Shown: positions 45,770 to 54,641 of the stretch, piece by piece
How positions within the stretch are numbered: position 1 is the stretch's first letter
How the letters are laid out: the number at the start of each line of letters is the position of its first letter
Assembly: GCF_001832885.1 (NCBI RefSeq)
Contig: NZ_MKIQ01000028.1
Coordinates: 248,001-312,000, forward strand
Length of the DNA: 64,000 bases
DNA from: Floricoccus penangensis
GTDB taxonomy: Bacteria > Bacillota > Bacilli > Lactobacillales > Streptococcaceae
Reading direction: 5' to 3'
Notes under the pieces: model-generated
Told to the model about the DNA's origin: nothing
What the model saw: only the letters and a program-made list of their open reading frames with translations
Database searches by the model: none
Made by a program: the position numbers and the translations under genes

Positions 45770-46520
45770 AAGCTTTCTCTCCTATTTCTTTTATTTTTCT
45801 ATCAAGTTCCTTAAAATTTTCGCGTGGAACTATAAAATCCTTATAAACCCGTGCATATTTAGAATAACTAGCCTTAAAAGCTCCAATATCGCTCAGTGCT
45901 TTTGAAAACCAAAGTGGGTAACTAGCCAAACTCTTGACCTCCATAAGTACATCTACATCTGGGCTTACACCTTTCATTCCATCTTCTTGAAAATCTAACT
46001 CATCTAAAGAATAGCGAATATTAAAATCAAAAGTTACACGAAAATTTTCGTCCTCAGGTGTATAGAGAGCCTTCCTGTCATAGGCAATCAAAACCTTCGG
46101 TTCTAAAACCTGCCTGCTGAAAAGATAAGTTATTTCACGATTCACTTGACTATTTTTGCTTTGGAAGGGATTTTCTAGTGCTGTATAAGTATCAATTAAA
46201 TTCAAAGCTGAATATGGTTGTTCAACACGCCGCTTGTATACTATGCCGTTTACTTTTTTCTTGATTTCCAAATACACATTTGAATCAGCAGTGGGTAACC
46301 CATATGACCGTATGCGAAATTTTTCTTTGTAATCAGGTTTTTCAATTGATTTTCTTATCATGTCAAAATTATCAGTATCATAGTAAAGAGAGTATATAGT
46401 ATGAAGTCCATATTGATCCTCAAAAAGTTTATCTTTTAAAAGCACCCTTAACTTTTCATACTGCTCAAAAGTTAAAGTATATTTAACCTCTTGCCTTTGA
46501 AAAACATTCTTTAATTTCAT
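45762..46520 (-). CDS. VTC-domain protein (polyphosphate polymerase-like)
   Basis: 252-residue soluble triphosphate-tunnel protein of the VTC family; the yeast Vtc4 relative makes polyphosphate from ATP. Tunnel residues: RQEVKYTL at the N terminus, KEKFRIRSYG, YLEIKKKVNGIVYKRR, LIAYDRKALY, DVLMEVKSL and the terminal SYSKYARVYKDF. All basic and acidic positions expected for the tunnel are present, so it may be catalytic. First gene of a four-gene operon with DUF4956, beta-helix lipoprotein and phosphodiester glycosidase. A direct-repeat array upstream (46572-46632) suggests response-regulator control. Confidence 0.87.
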   Translation of the reverse strand: MKLKNVFQRQEVKYTLTFEQYEKLRVLLKDKLFEDQYGLHTIYSLYYDTDNFDMIRKSIEKPDYKEKFRIRSYGLPTADSNVYLEIKKKVNGIVYKRRVEQPYSALNLIDTYTALENPFQSKNSQVNREITYLFSRQVLEPKVLIAYDRKALYTPEDENFRVTFDFNIRYSLDELDFQEDGMKGVSPDVDVLMEVKSLASYPLWFSKALSDIGAFKASYSKYARVYKDFIVPRENFKELDRKIKEIGEKAYA

Positions 46521-46571
46521 AAGTCTTGCTCCTTCTTGTTATTTTATTTGTATTAATAATAATTCACAAAA

Positions 46572-46632
46572 CTTTATTAAACCTTTCACGAAACTTGCTT
46601 AAAACTTAATCCAAACTTTAAGATTCCTTAAA
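46572..46632. promoter_or_regulatory. Array of six 11-bp-spaced half-sites (CiaR-box-like)
   Basis: Plus-strand CTT-starting hexamers begin at 46572, 46583, 46594, 46605, 46616 and 46627, exactly 11 bp apart. On the minus strand the best three read TTTAAG-N5-TTAAAG-N5-ATTAAG, close to the streptococcal CiaR box TTTAAG-N5-TTTAAG. It ends about 50 bp before the VTC start codon. Confidence 0.65.
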
Positions 46633-46674
46633 AACAAAAAATGTACCTTTCTATAAGAAAAATACATTCAAATA

Positions 46675-46705
46675 AAAAAGGGTGAACCGAAAGTTCATCC
46701 TTTTT
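46675..46705 (-). terminator. pgi terminator
   Basis: Minus-strand AAAAAGGATGAAC/GTTCACCCTTTTT stem (one mismatch) with a 5-base loop and T run. Confidence 0.82.
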
Positions 46706-46719
46706 CTTTATAATTTTGA

Positions 46720-48066
46720 TTATAGGCGAGAATTTAATTCTTTACCTAGTTCTTCATATCCTGGTTTACCAAGTAATGCAAACATATTTTTCTTATATGC
46801 CTCAACACCTGGTTGGTCAAATGGATTAATGGCATTCAAGTAGCCAGAAAGTGAAATTGCAATTTCAAAGAAGTAAATTGCATAACCTAATGTAAATTCA
46901 TCTTGTTCTGGAAGACTTACGATCATATTTGGAACTCCACCATCTGTATGAGCAAGCAACACTCCGTCAGCAGCTTTCTTATTAACATAGTCTACATCCT
47001 TACCTTGAAGGTAACCAAGACCATCTAAATCTTCATCAAGACTAGGGATTGTGATGTTTTTTGTAGGTTTGTCAACACGAACGACTGTTTCAAACATAAT
47101 ACGTGCACCTTCTTGGATGAATTGTCCTAGAGAGTGTAAGTCTGTTGAGAAGTTTGCTGAAGTTGGATAAATTCCTTTTTGATCCTTACCTTCAGATTCA
47201 CCAGCAAGTTGTTTCCACCATTCTGAGAAGTATTGAAGACTTGGTTCATAGTTCGCAAGAATTTCAGTTGCGTATCCTTTACGATAAAGAATATTACGAA
47301 GTGCTGCATATTGATATGCTTCATTTTCTGAAATCTTATCAGAAGTATATTCCTTACGTGCTGCATTGGCTCCATCCATTAATGCTTGAATATCAGCTCC
47401 ACTTGCAGCAATTGGAAGTAAACCAACGGGAGTAAGAACTGAAAAGCGTCCGCCAACATCATCTGGAACTACAAAAGTTTCCCAACCTTCAGCATCAGCT
47501 TCAACTTTAACAGCTCCACGAGATTTGTCAGTTGTAGCATAAATACGTTTATTAGCTTCTTCTTTACCATATTTCTTAACTAAAAGTTCTTTAAATACAC
47601 GGAAAGCAATAGCAGGTTCTGTTGTAGTTCCTGATTTTGAAATTACATTTACAGAGAATTCTTTATCAGCAACATATTCAACTAAGTCAGATAAATAAGT
47701 CGAAGAAATTGAATTACCAGCGTAAAGAATTTGTGGTGCTTTACGTTCTTCTTTAGATTGTAGATTTACAAATGAATTACTCAAGAAATCAATTGCAGCG
47801 CGTGCTCCAAGGTAAGAACCACCAATACCAATAACTACAAGAACTTCTGAATCAGATTGAATTTTTTCAGCTGCTTTTTGAATACGAGCAAATTCATCCT
47901 TATCATAGTTTTCAGGTAAGTCTAACCAACCTAGGAAATCAGAACCCGCACCAGTTCCTTTACGAATTAATTCATCAGCTGCTGTTACTTGACTTTGCAT
48001 ATAATCAAGTTCATGATCAGCAACAAATGGTGCTAATTTACTATAATCAAATTTAATATGAGCCAT
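46720..48066 (-). CDS. pgi: Glucose-6-phosphate isomerase
   Basis: Interconverts glucose-6-phosphate and fructose-6-phosphate in glycolysis. Motifs: [37 protein letters not shown], and the C-terminal [20 protein letters not shown]. 448 residues from ATG 48064-48066, which has GGAGG five bases upstream; a TTG 12 bases earlier opens the same frame but overlaps this binding site. Own promoter and a cre-like sequence upstream. Confidence 0.97.
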   Translation of the reverse strand: MAHIKFDYSKLAPFVADHELDYMQSQVTAADELIRKGTGAGSDFLGWLDLPENYDKDEFARIQKAAEKIQSDSEVLVVIGIGGSYLGARAAIDFLSNSFVNLQSKEERKAPQILYAGNSISSTYLSDLVEYVADKEFSVNVISKSGTTTEPAIAFRVFKELLVKKYGKEEANKRIYATTDKSRGAVKVEADAEGWETFVVPDDVGGRFSVLTPVGLLPIAASGADIQALMDGANAARKEYTSDKISENEAYQYAALRNILYRKGYATEILANYEPSLQYFSEWWKQLAGESEGKDQKGIYPTSANFSTDLHSLGQFIQEGARIMFETVVRVDKPTKNITIPSLDEDLDGLGYLQGKDVDYVNKKAADGVLLAHTDGGVPNMIVSLPEQDEFTLGYAIYFFEIAISLSGYLNAINPFDQPGVEAYKKNMFALLGKPGYEELGKELNSRL

Positions 48067-48125
48067 AATATCCTCCAAATTTTTCTATTTAGTGAACTTA
48101 TCCACTAAATTAGTCTTTCACAGTA

Positions 48126-48154
48126 ATTTTATCCTTTTTCTATTCATTTTTCAA
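48126..48154 (-). promoter_or_regulatory. pgi promoter
   Basis: Minus-strand TTGAAA (48149-48154), 17-base spacer, TAAAAT (48126-48131). Confidence 0.68.
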
Positions 48155-48173
48155 CACATTGAAAACATTTTCA

Positions 48174-48187
48174 CTCAAGCGCTTGCA
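48174..48187. promoter_or_regulatory. cre-like sequence between pgi and the flavoprotein gene
   Basis: CTCAAGCGCTTGCA (reverse TGCAAGCGCTTGAG) matches the loose cre consensus TGNAANCGNWNNCA at all but the last two bases; upstream of the pgi -35. Confidence 0.4.
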
Positions 48188-48225
48188 TTATTTCAAGCGA
48201 TAAAGCTGAATATAAAATAAACTTG

Positions 48226-48234
48226 TGCTAAAAT
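48226..48234 (+). promoter_or_regulatory. Extended -10 promoter giving a leaderless mRNA
   Basis: TGCTAAAAT ends six bases before ATG 48241; no ribosome binding site is present. Confidence 0.6.
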
Positions 48235-48240
48235 TAAACC

Positions 48241-49425
48241 ATGAATAAATATGACACAATAGTAATCGGTGGCGGGCCTTCTGGTATGATGGCATCCATA
48301 GGATCTAGCTACTACGGACATTCAACAATACTTATTGAAAAAAATAGACGTCTCGGTAAAAAACTTTCTATGACAGGCGGTGGGCGTTGCAATGTCACAA
48401 ACAACGCTAATATTGATGAAATTATCGAAAATATACCTGGTAACGGAAGATTCCTCCACTCAACATTTTCACAATTTGACAACAAAGACATAATAAACTT
48501 CTTTCAGGATAATGGTACTCCACTAAAAGAAGAAGACCATGGTCGCATGTTTCCAACAACAGATAAATCAATGACTATAATCAATGCTCTAATTGATAAA
48601 ATGAAAGAACTTGGGGTTACCATTAAAACTAAAGTCGAAGTTGTTTCGGTCAAAAAGACTGGCAATTTTTTCATGGTTAAAACTAGTGACAAGGAAGAGT
48701 ATGAAGCAAGTCGTGTCATTGTAGCTACAGGTGGTAAAACTTACCCATCTACTGGCTCAACAGGATTTGGTCATGAAATTGCAAGACGATTTGATATTCC
48801 ACTTACTGATCTAAGACCTTCCGAAAGTCCATTAATAATGGATAAACCAATTAGAGACCTTCAGGGAATTTCAATGGATGATGTGACTGTAAAAGTAGGA
48901 AAAAAGACTATTGTCCACGATATTCTTTTTACTCATTTTGGTTTGTCAGGTCCTGCAGCACTCAGAGCATCAACTTATATTAAAGAACCAACAAATATTT
49001 ATTTGGATCTTTTTGCTAATCTCAATCAAGAAGAACTTGTAAAAAAATGGTTAACTTTTGATGAGAATAAGGCTATAAAAAACTCTCTTAAAGGTGAATT
49101 TCAAGAGCGAGTTTTACTATATTTATTAAATATAATTGGAATTGACCCACAAATTCCTCTTAAACAAGTAAGTAAGCAGAAATTACAAGAACTTGCTCAC
49201 CTAGCTAAGAATTGGGAGCTATCAATCGAAAAAACTTTTTCTCTTGAAAAATCTTTTGTAACCGCTGGTGGTGTTGAACTAAAAAGTATAAATCCGAAGA
49301 CTTTGGAGTCGAAAACTGTTCCCGGACTGTATTTTGTCGGTGAAGTTTTAGATATTAATGCCCATACTGGTGGATACAACATCACTTCTGCCCTTGCTAC
49401 TGGTTGGGTGGCAGGGACTAATTAA
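48241..49425 (+). CDS. HI0933/BaiN-type flavoprotein oxidoreductase
   Basis: FAD-dependent protein of 394 residues. N-terminal dinucleotide motif TIVIGGGPSGMMASI (residues 6-20), KKLSMTGGGRCNVTN typical of the HI0933 family, and C-terminal GLYFVGEVLDINAHTGGYN for flavin binding. The substrate is unknown; the family contains the bile-acid enzyme BaiN and uncharacterised YhiN/YtfP proteins. Divergent from pgi. Leader appears to be absent. A possible 32-residue gene follows 10 bp downstream. Confidence 0.88.
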   Translation: MNKYDTIVIGGGPSGMMASIGSSYYGHSTILIEKNRRLGKKLSMTGGGRCNVTNNANIDEIIENIPGNGRFLHSTFSQFDNKDIINFFQDNGTPLKEEDHGRMFPTTDKSMTIINALIDKMKELGVTIKTKVEVVSVKKTGNFFMVKTSDKEEYEASRVIVATGGKTYPSTGSTGFGHEIARRFDIPLTDLRPSESPLIMDKPIRDLQGISMDDVTVKVGKKTIVHDILFTHFGLSGPAALRASTYIKEPTNIYLDLFANLNQEELVKKWLTFDENKAIKNSLKGEFQERVLLYLLNIIGIDPQIPLKQVSKQKLQELAHLAKNWELSIEKTFSLEKSFVTAGGVELKSINPKTLESKTVPGLYFVGEVLDINAHTGGYNITSALATGWVAGTN

Positions 49426-49435
49426 GGGGAAATTT

Positions 49436-49534
49436 ATGGCGATTAAGATACGTAATGAACTATCAACTTGGGTATCTCAATCATTTAAATTAGCGTATAA
49501 GTTAACAAAAAATTCAGAAAAAACTTCCCGTTAA
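49436..49534 (+). CDS. Possible 32-residue small protein
   Basis: ATG preceded by AAGGGG at seven bases and placed 10 bp after the flavoprotein stop. It encodes a short amphipathic, basic peptide beginning MAIKIRNELSTWV and ending KNSEKTSR; the stop lies inside the downstream terminator stem. No homologue recognised; may be chance. Confidence 0.3.
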   Translation: MAIKIRNELSTWVSQSFKLAYKLTKNSEKTSR

Positions 49535-49554
49535 ATCTAACAGGAAGTTTTTTT
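49521..49554 (+). terminator. Terminator after the flavoprotein gene
   Basis: 13-bp stem AAACTTCCCGTTA/TAACAGGAAGTTT (one mismatch) with a 4-base loop, then TTTT. Confidence 0.85.
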
Positions 49555-49720
49555 ATATAGCTAATATGTTTTTATTTGTCCTAATTTAAAAATTTCAATA
49601 ATTTACTTGTGTTTCTCTTTTTTTAATTATAAAGTAGAGAGTGGGAAAATTTCTTGTATTTATTGCAATCACATGCTTTTTTTATGCAATATTTTCTACA
49701 AAAATTATGGGAGTATTTTT

Positions 49721-51211
49721 ATGTCAAAAACTCAAAAAGGTATGAGCCTTGGAGCATTAGTTCTGATGATTTTTACCTCTGTATTTGGATTTGCAAACGG
49801 ACCGGTTGCTTATTATTTAATGGGTTATGGATCAATAATCTTTTATGTCCTAGCAGCAATCTTCTTCTTCATTCCATTTGCTCTAATGATGGCTGAATAT
49901 GGTTCAGCAATTAAAGGGGAGAATAGTGGAATGTATAAGTGGCTTGAGGTCAGTGTAAGCCCACGCTTTGCATTTGTTGCAACTTTCATGTGGTTTGCTT
50001 CATATGTAATTTGGATGGTTTCTACATCATCTAAAGTCTTCATTCCACTTACAACCGCATTTGCTGGAAGTGACCAAACTCAAAAGCTTAGTATGTTTGG
50101 ACTAACTTCTACTCAAATTGTAGGTCTAATGGCGTGTCTATGGATGATAACTGTTACCTTTATTTCAATCAAAGGTGTCAAAGGAATTGTAAAAGTTACG
50201 AGTCTTGGTGGTCTAGCTGTTACTAGCTTAAACGCTGTATTACTAGTAATTTCAGGTATTATTTTAGTAGCTAATGGCGGTAAGCTAGCTCAACCATTTG
50301 AGCACATTATGTCTTCTCCAAACCCTGCTTACCAAAGCCCACTTGCTATGCTTGGATTTGCTGTATTTGCAATTTTTGCCTATGGTGGTCTTGAAACTTT
50401 GGGAGCAATGGTCGATAAGACTGATAAGCCTGAAAAAACTTTCCCAAGAGCAATTATCATCTCAGCTATAGTTATCTCAGTAGGTTATGCCTTAGGTATA
50501 TTCCTATGGGGAGTATCAACAAATTGGGATACTGTTCTTTCAGGTAAAACAACCAACCTCGGTAACATCAGCTATGTTATGATGAATAACTTAGGTTTTG
50601 AATTTGGTAAGGCTATCGGACTCAAAGAAGCAGCCGCAATTACTATGGGTAATTGGTTTGCTAGATATACTGGTCTTGGTATGTTCCTAGCTTATAGTGG
50701 TGCTTTCTTCTCTTTAACTTATTCACCGCTTAAAACATTAATTATGGGTACACCTAAAAAATTATGGCCTAAAAAATTCACTGTCTTGAACAAAAATGGT
50801 ATGCCAAGTTACGCAATGTGGATTCAATGTGCCTTAGTAGTAACAATTATTCTAGTCGCATCATTTGGTGCAAGTGATCCTAGACAATTCTACAATGTAT
50901 TAACTTTAATGGCCAATGTTTCAATAACCTTGCCATACCTATTCTTAATTTATGCCTTCCCTAAATTTAAGAAAAAAGAAGGTTTAGATCGTCCATTCCA
51001 AGTTTATAAATCATATTCTACTACTGTTATTGTTAGTACAGTCGTGTTTATATTAGTTCTTGGTGCCAATGTTTTCACAATTATACAACCAATCATTGAT
51101 GGAGCAGGTCCAAAAGATACAATATGGATGCTTGCAGGACCTATTGGATTCTCAATAATTAGTATCTTAATTTATCAAGCATATGTTAATAGAACAAAAA
51201 ACGATAAATAA
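49721..51211 (+). CDS. yjeM: YjeM-type APC amino-acid permease
   Basis: Integral membrane amino-acid transporter of the APC superfamily, glutamate/GABA-antiporter branch, about 12 helices, 496 residues. N-terminal LMIFTSVFGFANGPVAYYLM and the internal FAIFAYGGLETLGAMVDKT closely match E. coli YjeM. The frame extends to 49607, but GGGAG eight bases before ATG 49721 (MSKTQKGMSLG) gives the proper N terminus. Substrate unproven. Monocistronic, closed by a terminator. Confidence 0.88.
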   Translation: MSKTQKGMSLGALVLMIFTSVFGFANGPVAYYLMGYGSIIFYVLAAIFFFIPFALMMAEYGSAIKGENSGMYKWLEVSVSPRFAFVATFMWFASYVIWMVSTSSKVFIPLTTAFAGSDQTQKLSMFGLTSTQIVGLMACLWMITVTFISIKGVKGIVKVTSLGGLAVTSLNAVLLVISGIILVANGGKLAQPFEHIMSSPNPAYQSPLAMLGFAVFAIFAYGGLETLGAMVDKTDKPEKTFPRAIIISAIVISVGYALGIFLWGVSTNWDTVLSGKTTNLGNISYVMMNNLGFEFGKAIGLKEAAAITMGNWFARYTGLGMFLAYSGAFFSLTYSPLKTLIMGTPKKLWPKKFTVLNKNGMPSYAMWIQCALVVTIILVASFGASDPRQFYNVLTLMANVSITLPYLFLIYAFPKFKKKEGLDRPFQVYKSYSTTVIVSTVVFILVLGANVFTIIQPIIDGAGPKDTIWMLAGPIGFSIISILIYQAYVNRTKNDK

Positions 51212-51217
51212 TTACTT

Positions 51218-51244
51218 AAAAAGAGCTTCGAGGCTCTTTTTTTG
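51218..51244 (+). terminator. yjeM terminator
   Basis: AAAAAGAGC/GCTCTTTTT stem with loop TTCGAG and T run. Confidence 0.85.
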
Positions 51245-51310
51245 TGTTATTTATATAAATAAAGTGTCATAATTACTATTAATACTATCAGCTTAAGAGA
51301 AAGGTACACC

Positions 51311-51736
51311 ATGGCTATTAAATTTCATAGAAAAACTGGTTTTATAGGTATACTTGTAAAGATAAACATTTATATTGATGGTAAAAAAATTGCCAAAATA
51401 TGTAATGAAGATTATACAACAATAGAAAACACAAAAGAAGTTAACTCCGTTCGAGTTGGAACTATTGGAGGTTATAGTAAGGTAACAAATATACCTGACA
51501 ATTCACTTGTTACAATAACTACAAATAAAAAATGCTATTATGTACTAATTTCTATCCCTCTGATTCAAATTTTTTTATCAAATAATGTATTTAACAATCA
51601 ATATAATCGTCTAACTTCAGTCGTAGCAATCTTAGCTATAATCATTTTCTATTTTGCATATGTTAAAGATAATAGCTATAAGCTCACTGTATTTTCTATA
51701 GAAGATGAAGAAAAACAAGAAAATAAATATCAATAG
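51311..51736 (+). CDS. Small membrane protein of unknown function
   Basis: 141 residues: an N-terminal beta-rich domain (KINIYIDGKKIAKI...VTITTNKKCYYVLISIPLI) followed by two hydrophobic segments (near 75-92 and 101-117) and an acidic tail. No family recognised; the IYIDGKKI pattern resembles small domains found in other streptococcal membrane proteins. AAAGG seven bases before ATG. Strong long-stem terminator downstream. Confidence 0.65.
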   Translation: MAIKFHRKTGFIGILVKINIYIDGKKIAKICNEDYTTIENTKEVNSVRVGTIGGYSKVTNIPDNSLVTITTNKKCYYVLISIPLIQIFLSNNVFNNQYNRLTSVVAILAIIIFYFAYVKDNSYKLTVFSIEDEEKQENKYQ

Positions 51737-51744
51737 CGATATCG

Positions 51745-51800
51745 AAACCCACTTGATAATTAACTCTCATGCGAGATTCAATTATCAAGTGGGTTTTTTA
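51745..51800. terminator. Long-stem terminator
   Basis: AAACCCACTTGATAATT/AATTATCAAGTGGGTTT, 17 bp perfect, inner loop with CTC/GAG pairing, followed by TTT; converges with tsaD. Confidence 0.85.
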
Positions 51801-51822
51801 ATATCATACTTTATAAGTGTTC

Positions 51823-51910
51823 GTAATTCTTCGAATTACTCCTACTTCGCTAATTCCATTAGCTACGATGTCGATAAAACTTAAGCAAGTAAACTTGCTA
51901 GTTTTAATCG
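51823..51910 (-). other. Cluster of three stem-loops at and after the tsaD 3' end
   Basis: Arms GTAATTC/GAATTAC (51823-51839), GCTAAT/ATTAGC (51849-51863), and a long imperfect hairpin (51872-51910, inner arms GCAAGT/ACTTGC, outer CGAT..AAAACT) that includes the tsaD stop. None is followed by a T run. Confidence 0.55.
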
Positions 51911-52917
51911 CTACTAACTTCAAAGCTCAGGCTAGGGATTGCGTTTAGGTTTAGTGGTGCGAAGTTTTCTTTTTCGTATTCACAGACGCTTGCTGCTGCA
52001 ATCATTCCTGCGTTATCTCCACATAGTCTTAATGGTGGGATAATAACTTTGGTATCTGTAATCTCTTCTGCTAAGCGTTCTCTTAACCCTTGGTTAGCGG
52101 CAACTCCACCCGCAACAACTAAGTTTTTAACTGGATATTGCGCAAGTGCTTTTTTAGTTTTTGCAAGTAGGATATCAAGAACTGCAGCTTGAAATGATGC
52201 AGATAAGTCTTCGTTTGATAAAGTTTCACCTTTTTGATCTGCATTATGTTTTAGATTAATGAAAGCCGATTTAAGTCCACTGAAACTGAACTCTAAATTA
52301 TTTTCCTTAATCATGGCGCGTGGAAAATTGTAAATATCCTTGCCAATATGAGCTAGTTGATCAATTTCACGGCCACTTGGATAAGTAAGCCCCATTACAC
52401 GACCAACCTTGTCATAGGCCTCACCAACTGCATCATCACGAGTTTCACCTACTATTTTGTATGAACCTGGTTCTTCAACATAGACCAGTTCAGTATGCCC
52501 ACCAGAAACCAAAAGGGCTAAAAGTGGAAATTCTAATTCATCAACCAGGCGTGCAGCCCAAAGATGACCTGCCATATGATTAACAGGAATTAATGGCAAA
52601 CTATTTGCCCAAGCAAAAGCTTTTGCCGCAGCAACACCAACTAAAAGTGCCCCAACTAGACCTGGACCATAAGTCACAGCAACAGCATCAAGTTGGTCAA
52701 CTTCAACATCAGCCTCAGCTAACGCCTCATCAATACACAGAGTAATCTGTTCTACGTGGTGGCGACTAGCAACCTCTGGCACTACTCCGCCAAATCGTTT
52801 ATGACTAACAATTTGACTAGCAATAATATTCGACAATAATTCATCGTCATTTTTCAAAACAGCCACACTAGTTTCGTCACAAGACGTTTCAATGGCTAAA
52901 ATATATCTATCTTTCAT
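51904..52917 (-). CDS. tsaD: tRNA N6-adenosine threonylcarbamoyltransferase TsaD
   Basis: Transfers threonylcarbamoyl to A37 of ANN-decoding tRNAs, with TsaB and TsaE. Motifs: [16 protein letters not shown] (5-20), metal-binding His residues in ASRHHVEQ and [11 protein letters not shown], and [15 protein letters not shown]. 337 residues, normal. Starts two bases after the rimI stop without its own strong ribosome binding site, so it is coupled to rimI. Confidence 0.96.
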   Translation of the reverse strand: MKDRYILAIETSCDETSVAVLKNDDELLSNIIASQIVSHKRFGGVVPEVASRHHVEQITLCIDEALAEADVEVDQLDAVAVTYGPGLVGALLVGVAAAKAFAWANSLPLIPVNHMAGHLWAARLVDELEFPLLALLVSGGHTELVYVEEPGSYKIVGETRDDAVGEAYDKVGRVMGLTYPSGREIDQLAHIGKDIYNFPRAMIKENNLEFSFSGLKSAFINLKHNADQKGETLSNEDLSASFQAAVLDILLAKTKKALAQYPVKNLVVAGGVAANQGLRERLAEEITDTKVIIPPLRLCGDNAGMIAAASVCEYEKENFAPLNLNAIPSLSFEVSSD

Positions 52918-52919
52918 CT

Positions 52920-53372
52920 TTATAATCTTTCTAAACGCATTAAAATTGCATCTTCCGTGGGATTTTTATAATAATTTTTTCGTTCATGAAAAGCTTGAAA
53001 ATTATACTTTTTATATAAGCTCTTAGCAACTTCATTTGATTTTCGGACCTCTAGAAAAAAAGTTCCATCAAATTTCAATAGTCGACTCAATAAATCCGAT
53101 GAAATTCCTTGCCCCCTGAAATCTTGAATAACCGCAACATTAGTGATTTCAATCTCATCCATTACTTCCACCGCTGATAAGAATCCTATTGGTTTTTCCT
53201 CGTGATAAGCCAAAAAATAGATAGTATCTACTTTTAATAAATCAGAAAATGTCTGTTCAAAAGTCCACGGTGGAGTATCATAAACATCACTTAGAATAAG
53301 ATGAACATCGATCGCTATATCTCTTAAACAATCTAAATCAGGATTTATTCGTTTAATATATAATTCTCTCAT
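52920..53372 (-). CDS. rimI: Ribosomal protein bS18-alanine N-acetyltransferase (RimI-like)
   Basis: GNAT acetyltransferase of 150 residues. Acetyl-CoA loop: [18 protein letters not shown]; RimI-type C-terminal motif [21 protein letters not shown] followed by ERKNYY. ATG 53370-53372 overlaps the upstream stop by one base (TGATG). Placed between tsaB and tsaD as in other streptococci, but preceded by a second GNAT gene. Confidence 0.85.
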   Translation of the reverse strand: MRELYIKRINPDLDCLRDIAIDVHLILSDVYDTPPWTFEQTFSDLLKVDTIYFLAYHEEKPIGFLSAVEVMDEIEITNVAVIQDFRGQGISSDLLSRLLKFDGTFFLEVRKSNEVAKSLYKKYNFQAFHERKNYYKNPTEDAILMRLERL

Positions 53373-53923
53373 CAATTCTCATCATCCAATAAATTTTTTT
53401 CCATCCATAAGCCATCACTTCCATCATCATAATATTCAGGTAAAATTTTTTCACTTAAAAATCCATTTGATCTGTATAAGGCTTGAGCTACCTGATTAGT
53501 TAGCTTCACTTCTAAACTAATTTTATTAATTCCTAATTTTTGACACAGATCTTCAACTTGAGCTAAAAAATTTTTAGCAATTCCTCTATGTTGGAATTCT
53601 TTTTTTACAGCAAGATTAGTAACATGAATACTATCTTCATGAAAATCAATTCTTGTACCAATGAATGCTATTGGTTTATCATTTTTAGCCGCAATTAAGA
53701 AGTTTGCATTGGGATTCTTTTCAATCTCAAATTCGAAATGACTATAAGTCCATGGAGTATCTCCATCATAAACGTCTCTTTCAATTGCAAGTAAATAAAA
53801 AATATCTGATTTTTCTGCTAAACAATAATAAAAACCATCAATTTTTTCATCAAAATTCAATCCTTTGAGACCAAATAATCGCTGATTAAATTTTGTTAAT
53901 ATATCCTGTATCTTTATCTTCAT
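53372..53923 (-). CDS. Second GNAT-family acetyltransferase in the tsa operon
   Basis: 183 residues from ATG 53921-53923 (MKIKIQDIL); a TTG 33 bases earlier opens the same frame. GNAT core: TNLAVKKEFQHRGIAKNFL and SLEVKLTNQVAQALYRSNGF, the latter RimI-like, with PEYYDDGSDGLWM near the end. It overlaps tsaB by 38 bases. It may acetylate another protein N terminus or share the RimI job; the N-terminal ~50 residues have no recognised domain. Confidence 0.78.
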   Translation of the reverse strand: MKIKIQDILTKFNQRLFGLKGLNFDEKIDGFYYCLAEKSDIFYLLAIERDVYDGDTPWTYSHFEFEIEKNPNANFLIAAKNDKPIAFIGTRIDFHEDSIHVTNLAVKKEFQHRGIAKNFLAQVEDLCQKLGINKISLEVKLTNQVAQALYRSNGFLSEKILPEYYDDGSDGLWMEKNLLDDEN

Positions 53924-54590
53924 GATGTGTTTCAAGCCATTTTTCTTCTGCTTCAACTCGTTTCAAATATTCTGGAACAAATGTGTGAATTTCCACTGGT
54001 TCCATTTCTACTCCGACAAGAGCTATTTGATAGGCTGAAGGTAATTTTAATAATGAGTCATTAATTACTCTTGCATTTGGAAGTTTTTCTGAGATATCGT
54101 CGATAAAATTATCAACTTCTCCTGTAAATACAATTTCTTCATCTCTTTCTTGCAAGAGTGGCACTAAATCATCAAATGATGTGTGTCTATCTGTAATCAC
54201 AGATTCTCCATTCAAGTAAGCCCCTGCGTATACATTTTTTCTTCTTGCATCCATCAAAGGTACTACAAGTGATGATGTATCAAGGTTCTTTGCCATAGCC
54301 TGCAAGCTTGATACACCAACAAGTTCAATATCTAAACTATAGGCCAGTGTTTTGGCTGTTGTCACAGCAATTCTAAGTCCTGTATATGACCCTGGCCCTT
54401 TTGCTACTGCAATACGGTCCAAATCTTTTGGTTTGAGACCAACTTGCGCCATCAGAAAATCAATGGCAGGCATTAGAGTGATACTATGATTTTTCTTTAT
54501 ATTTAAGGTAACTTGACCTAGAATATCTCCATCTTCGACAAGTGCTACTGCAAGAGCTTTTGAAGATGTATCGAATGCTAAGATTTTCAT
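53886..54590 (-). CDS. tsaB: tRNA threonylcarbamoyladenosine biosynthesis protein TsaB
   Basis: Non-catalytic ASKHA-fold partner of TsaD in the t6A37 pathway. N-terminal KILAFDTSSKALAVAL and AKGPGSYTGLRIAVTTAKTL are characteristic. 234 residues. First gene of tsaB-GNAT-rimI-tsaD; AGAGGT precedes the ATG. Divergent from rpoY-rnjA across a 184-bp gap, the standard streptococcal arrangement. Confidence 0.94.
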   Translation of the reverse strand: MKILAFDTSSKALAVALVEDGDILGQVTLNIKKNHSITLMPAIDFLMAQVGLKPKDLDRIAVAKGPGSYTGLRIAVTTAKTLAYSLDIELVGVSSLQAMAKNLDTSSLVVPLMDARRKNVYAGAYLNGESVITDRHTSFDDLVPLLQERDEEIVFTGEVDNFIDDISEKLPNARVINDSLLKLPSAYQIALVGVEMEPVEIHTFVPEYLKRVEAEEKWLETHHEDKDTGYINKI

Positions 54591-54641
54591 TACTACCTCT
54601 TTTACTTATTCTTTTTATTGTTTATTTTAAATTTATACTTT

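Noticed and set aside
46521-46719. Pho-box interpretation of the 11-bp direct repeats
   Set aside because: The half-sites fit CiaR-type TTTAAG better than the Bacillus PhoP TTAACA; the identity of the regulator is left open rather than claimed.
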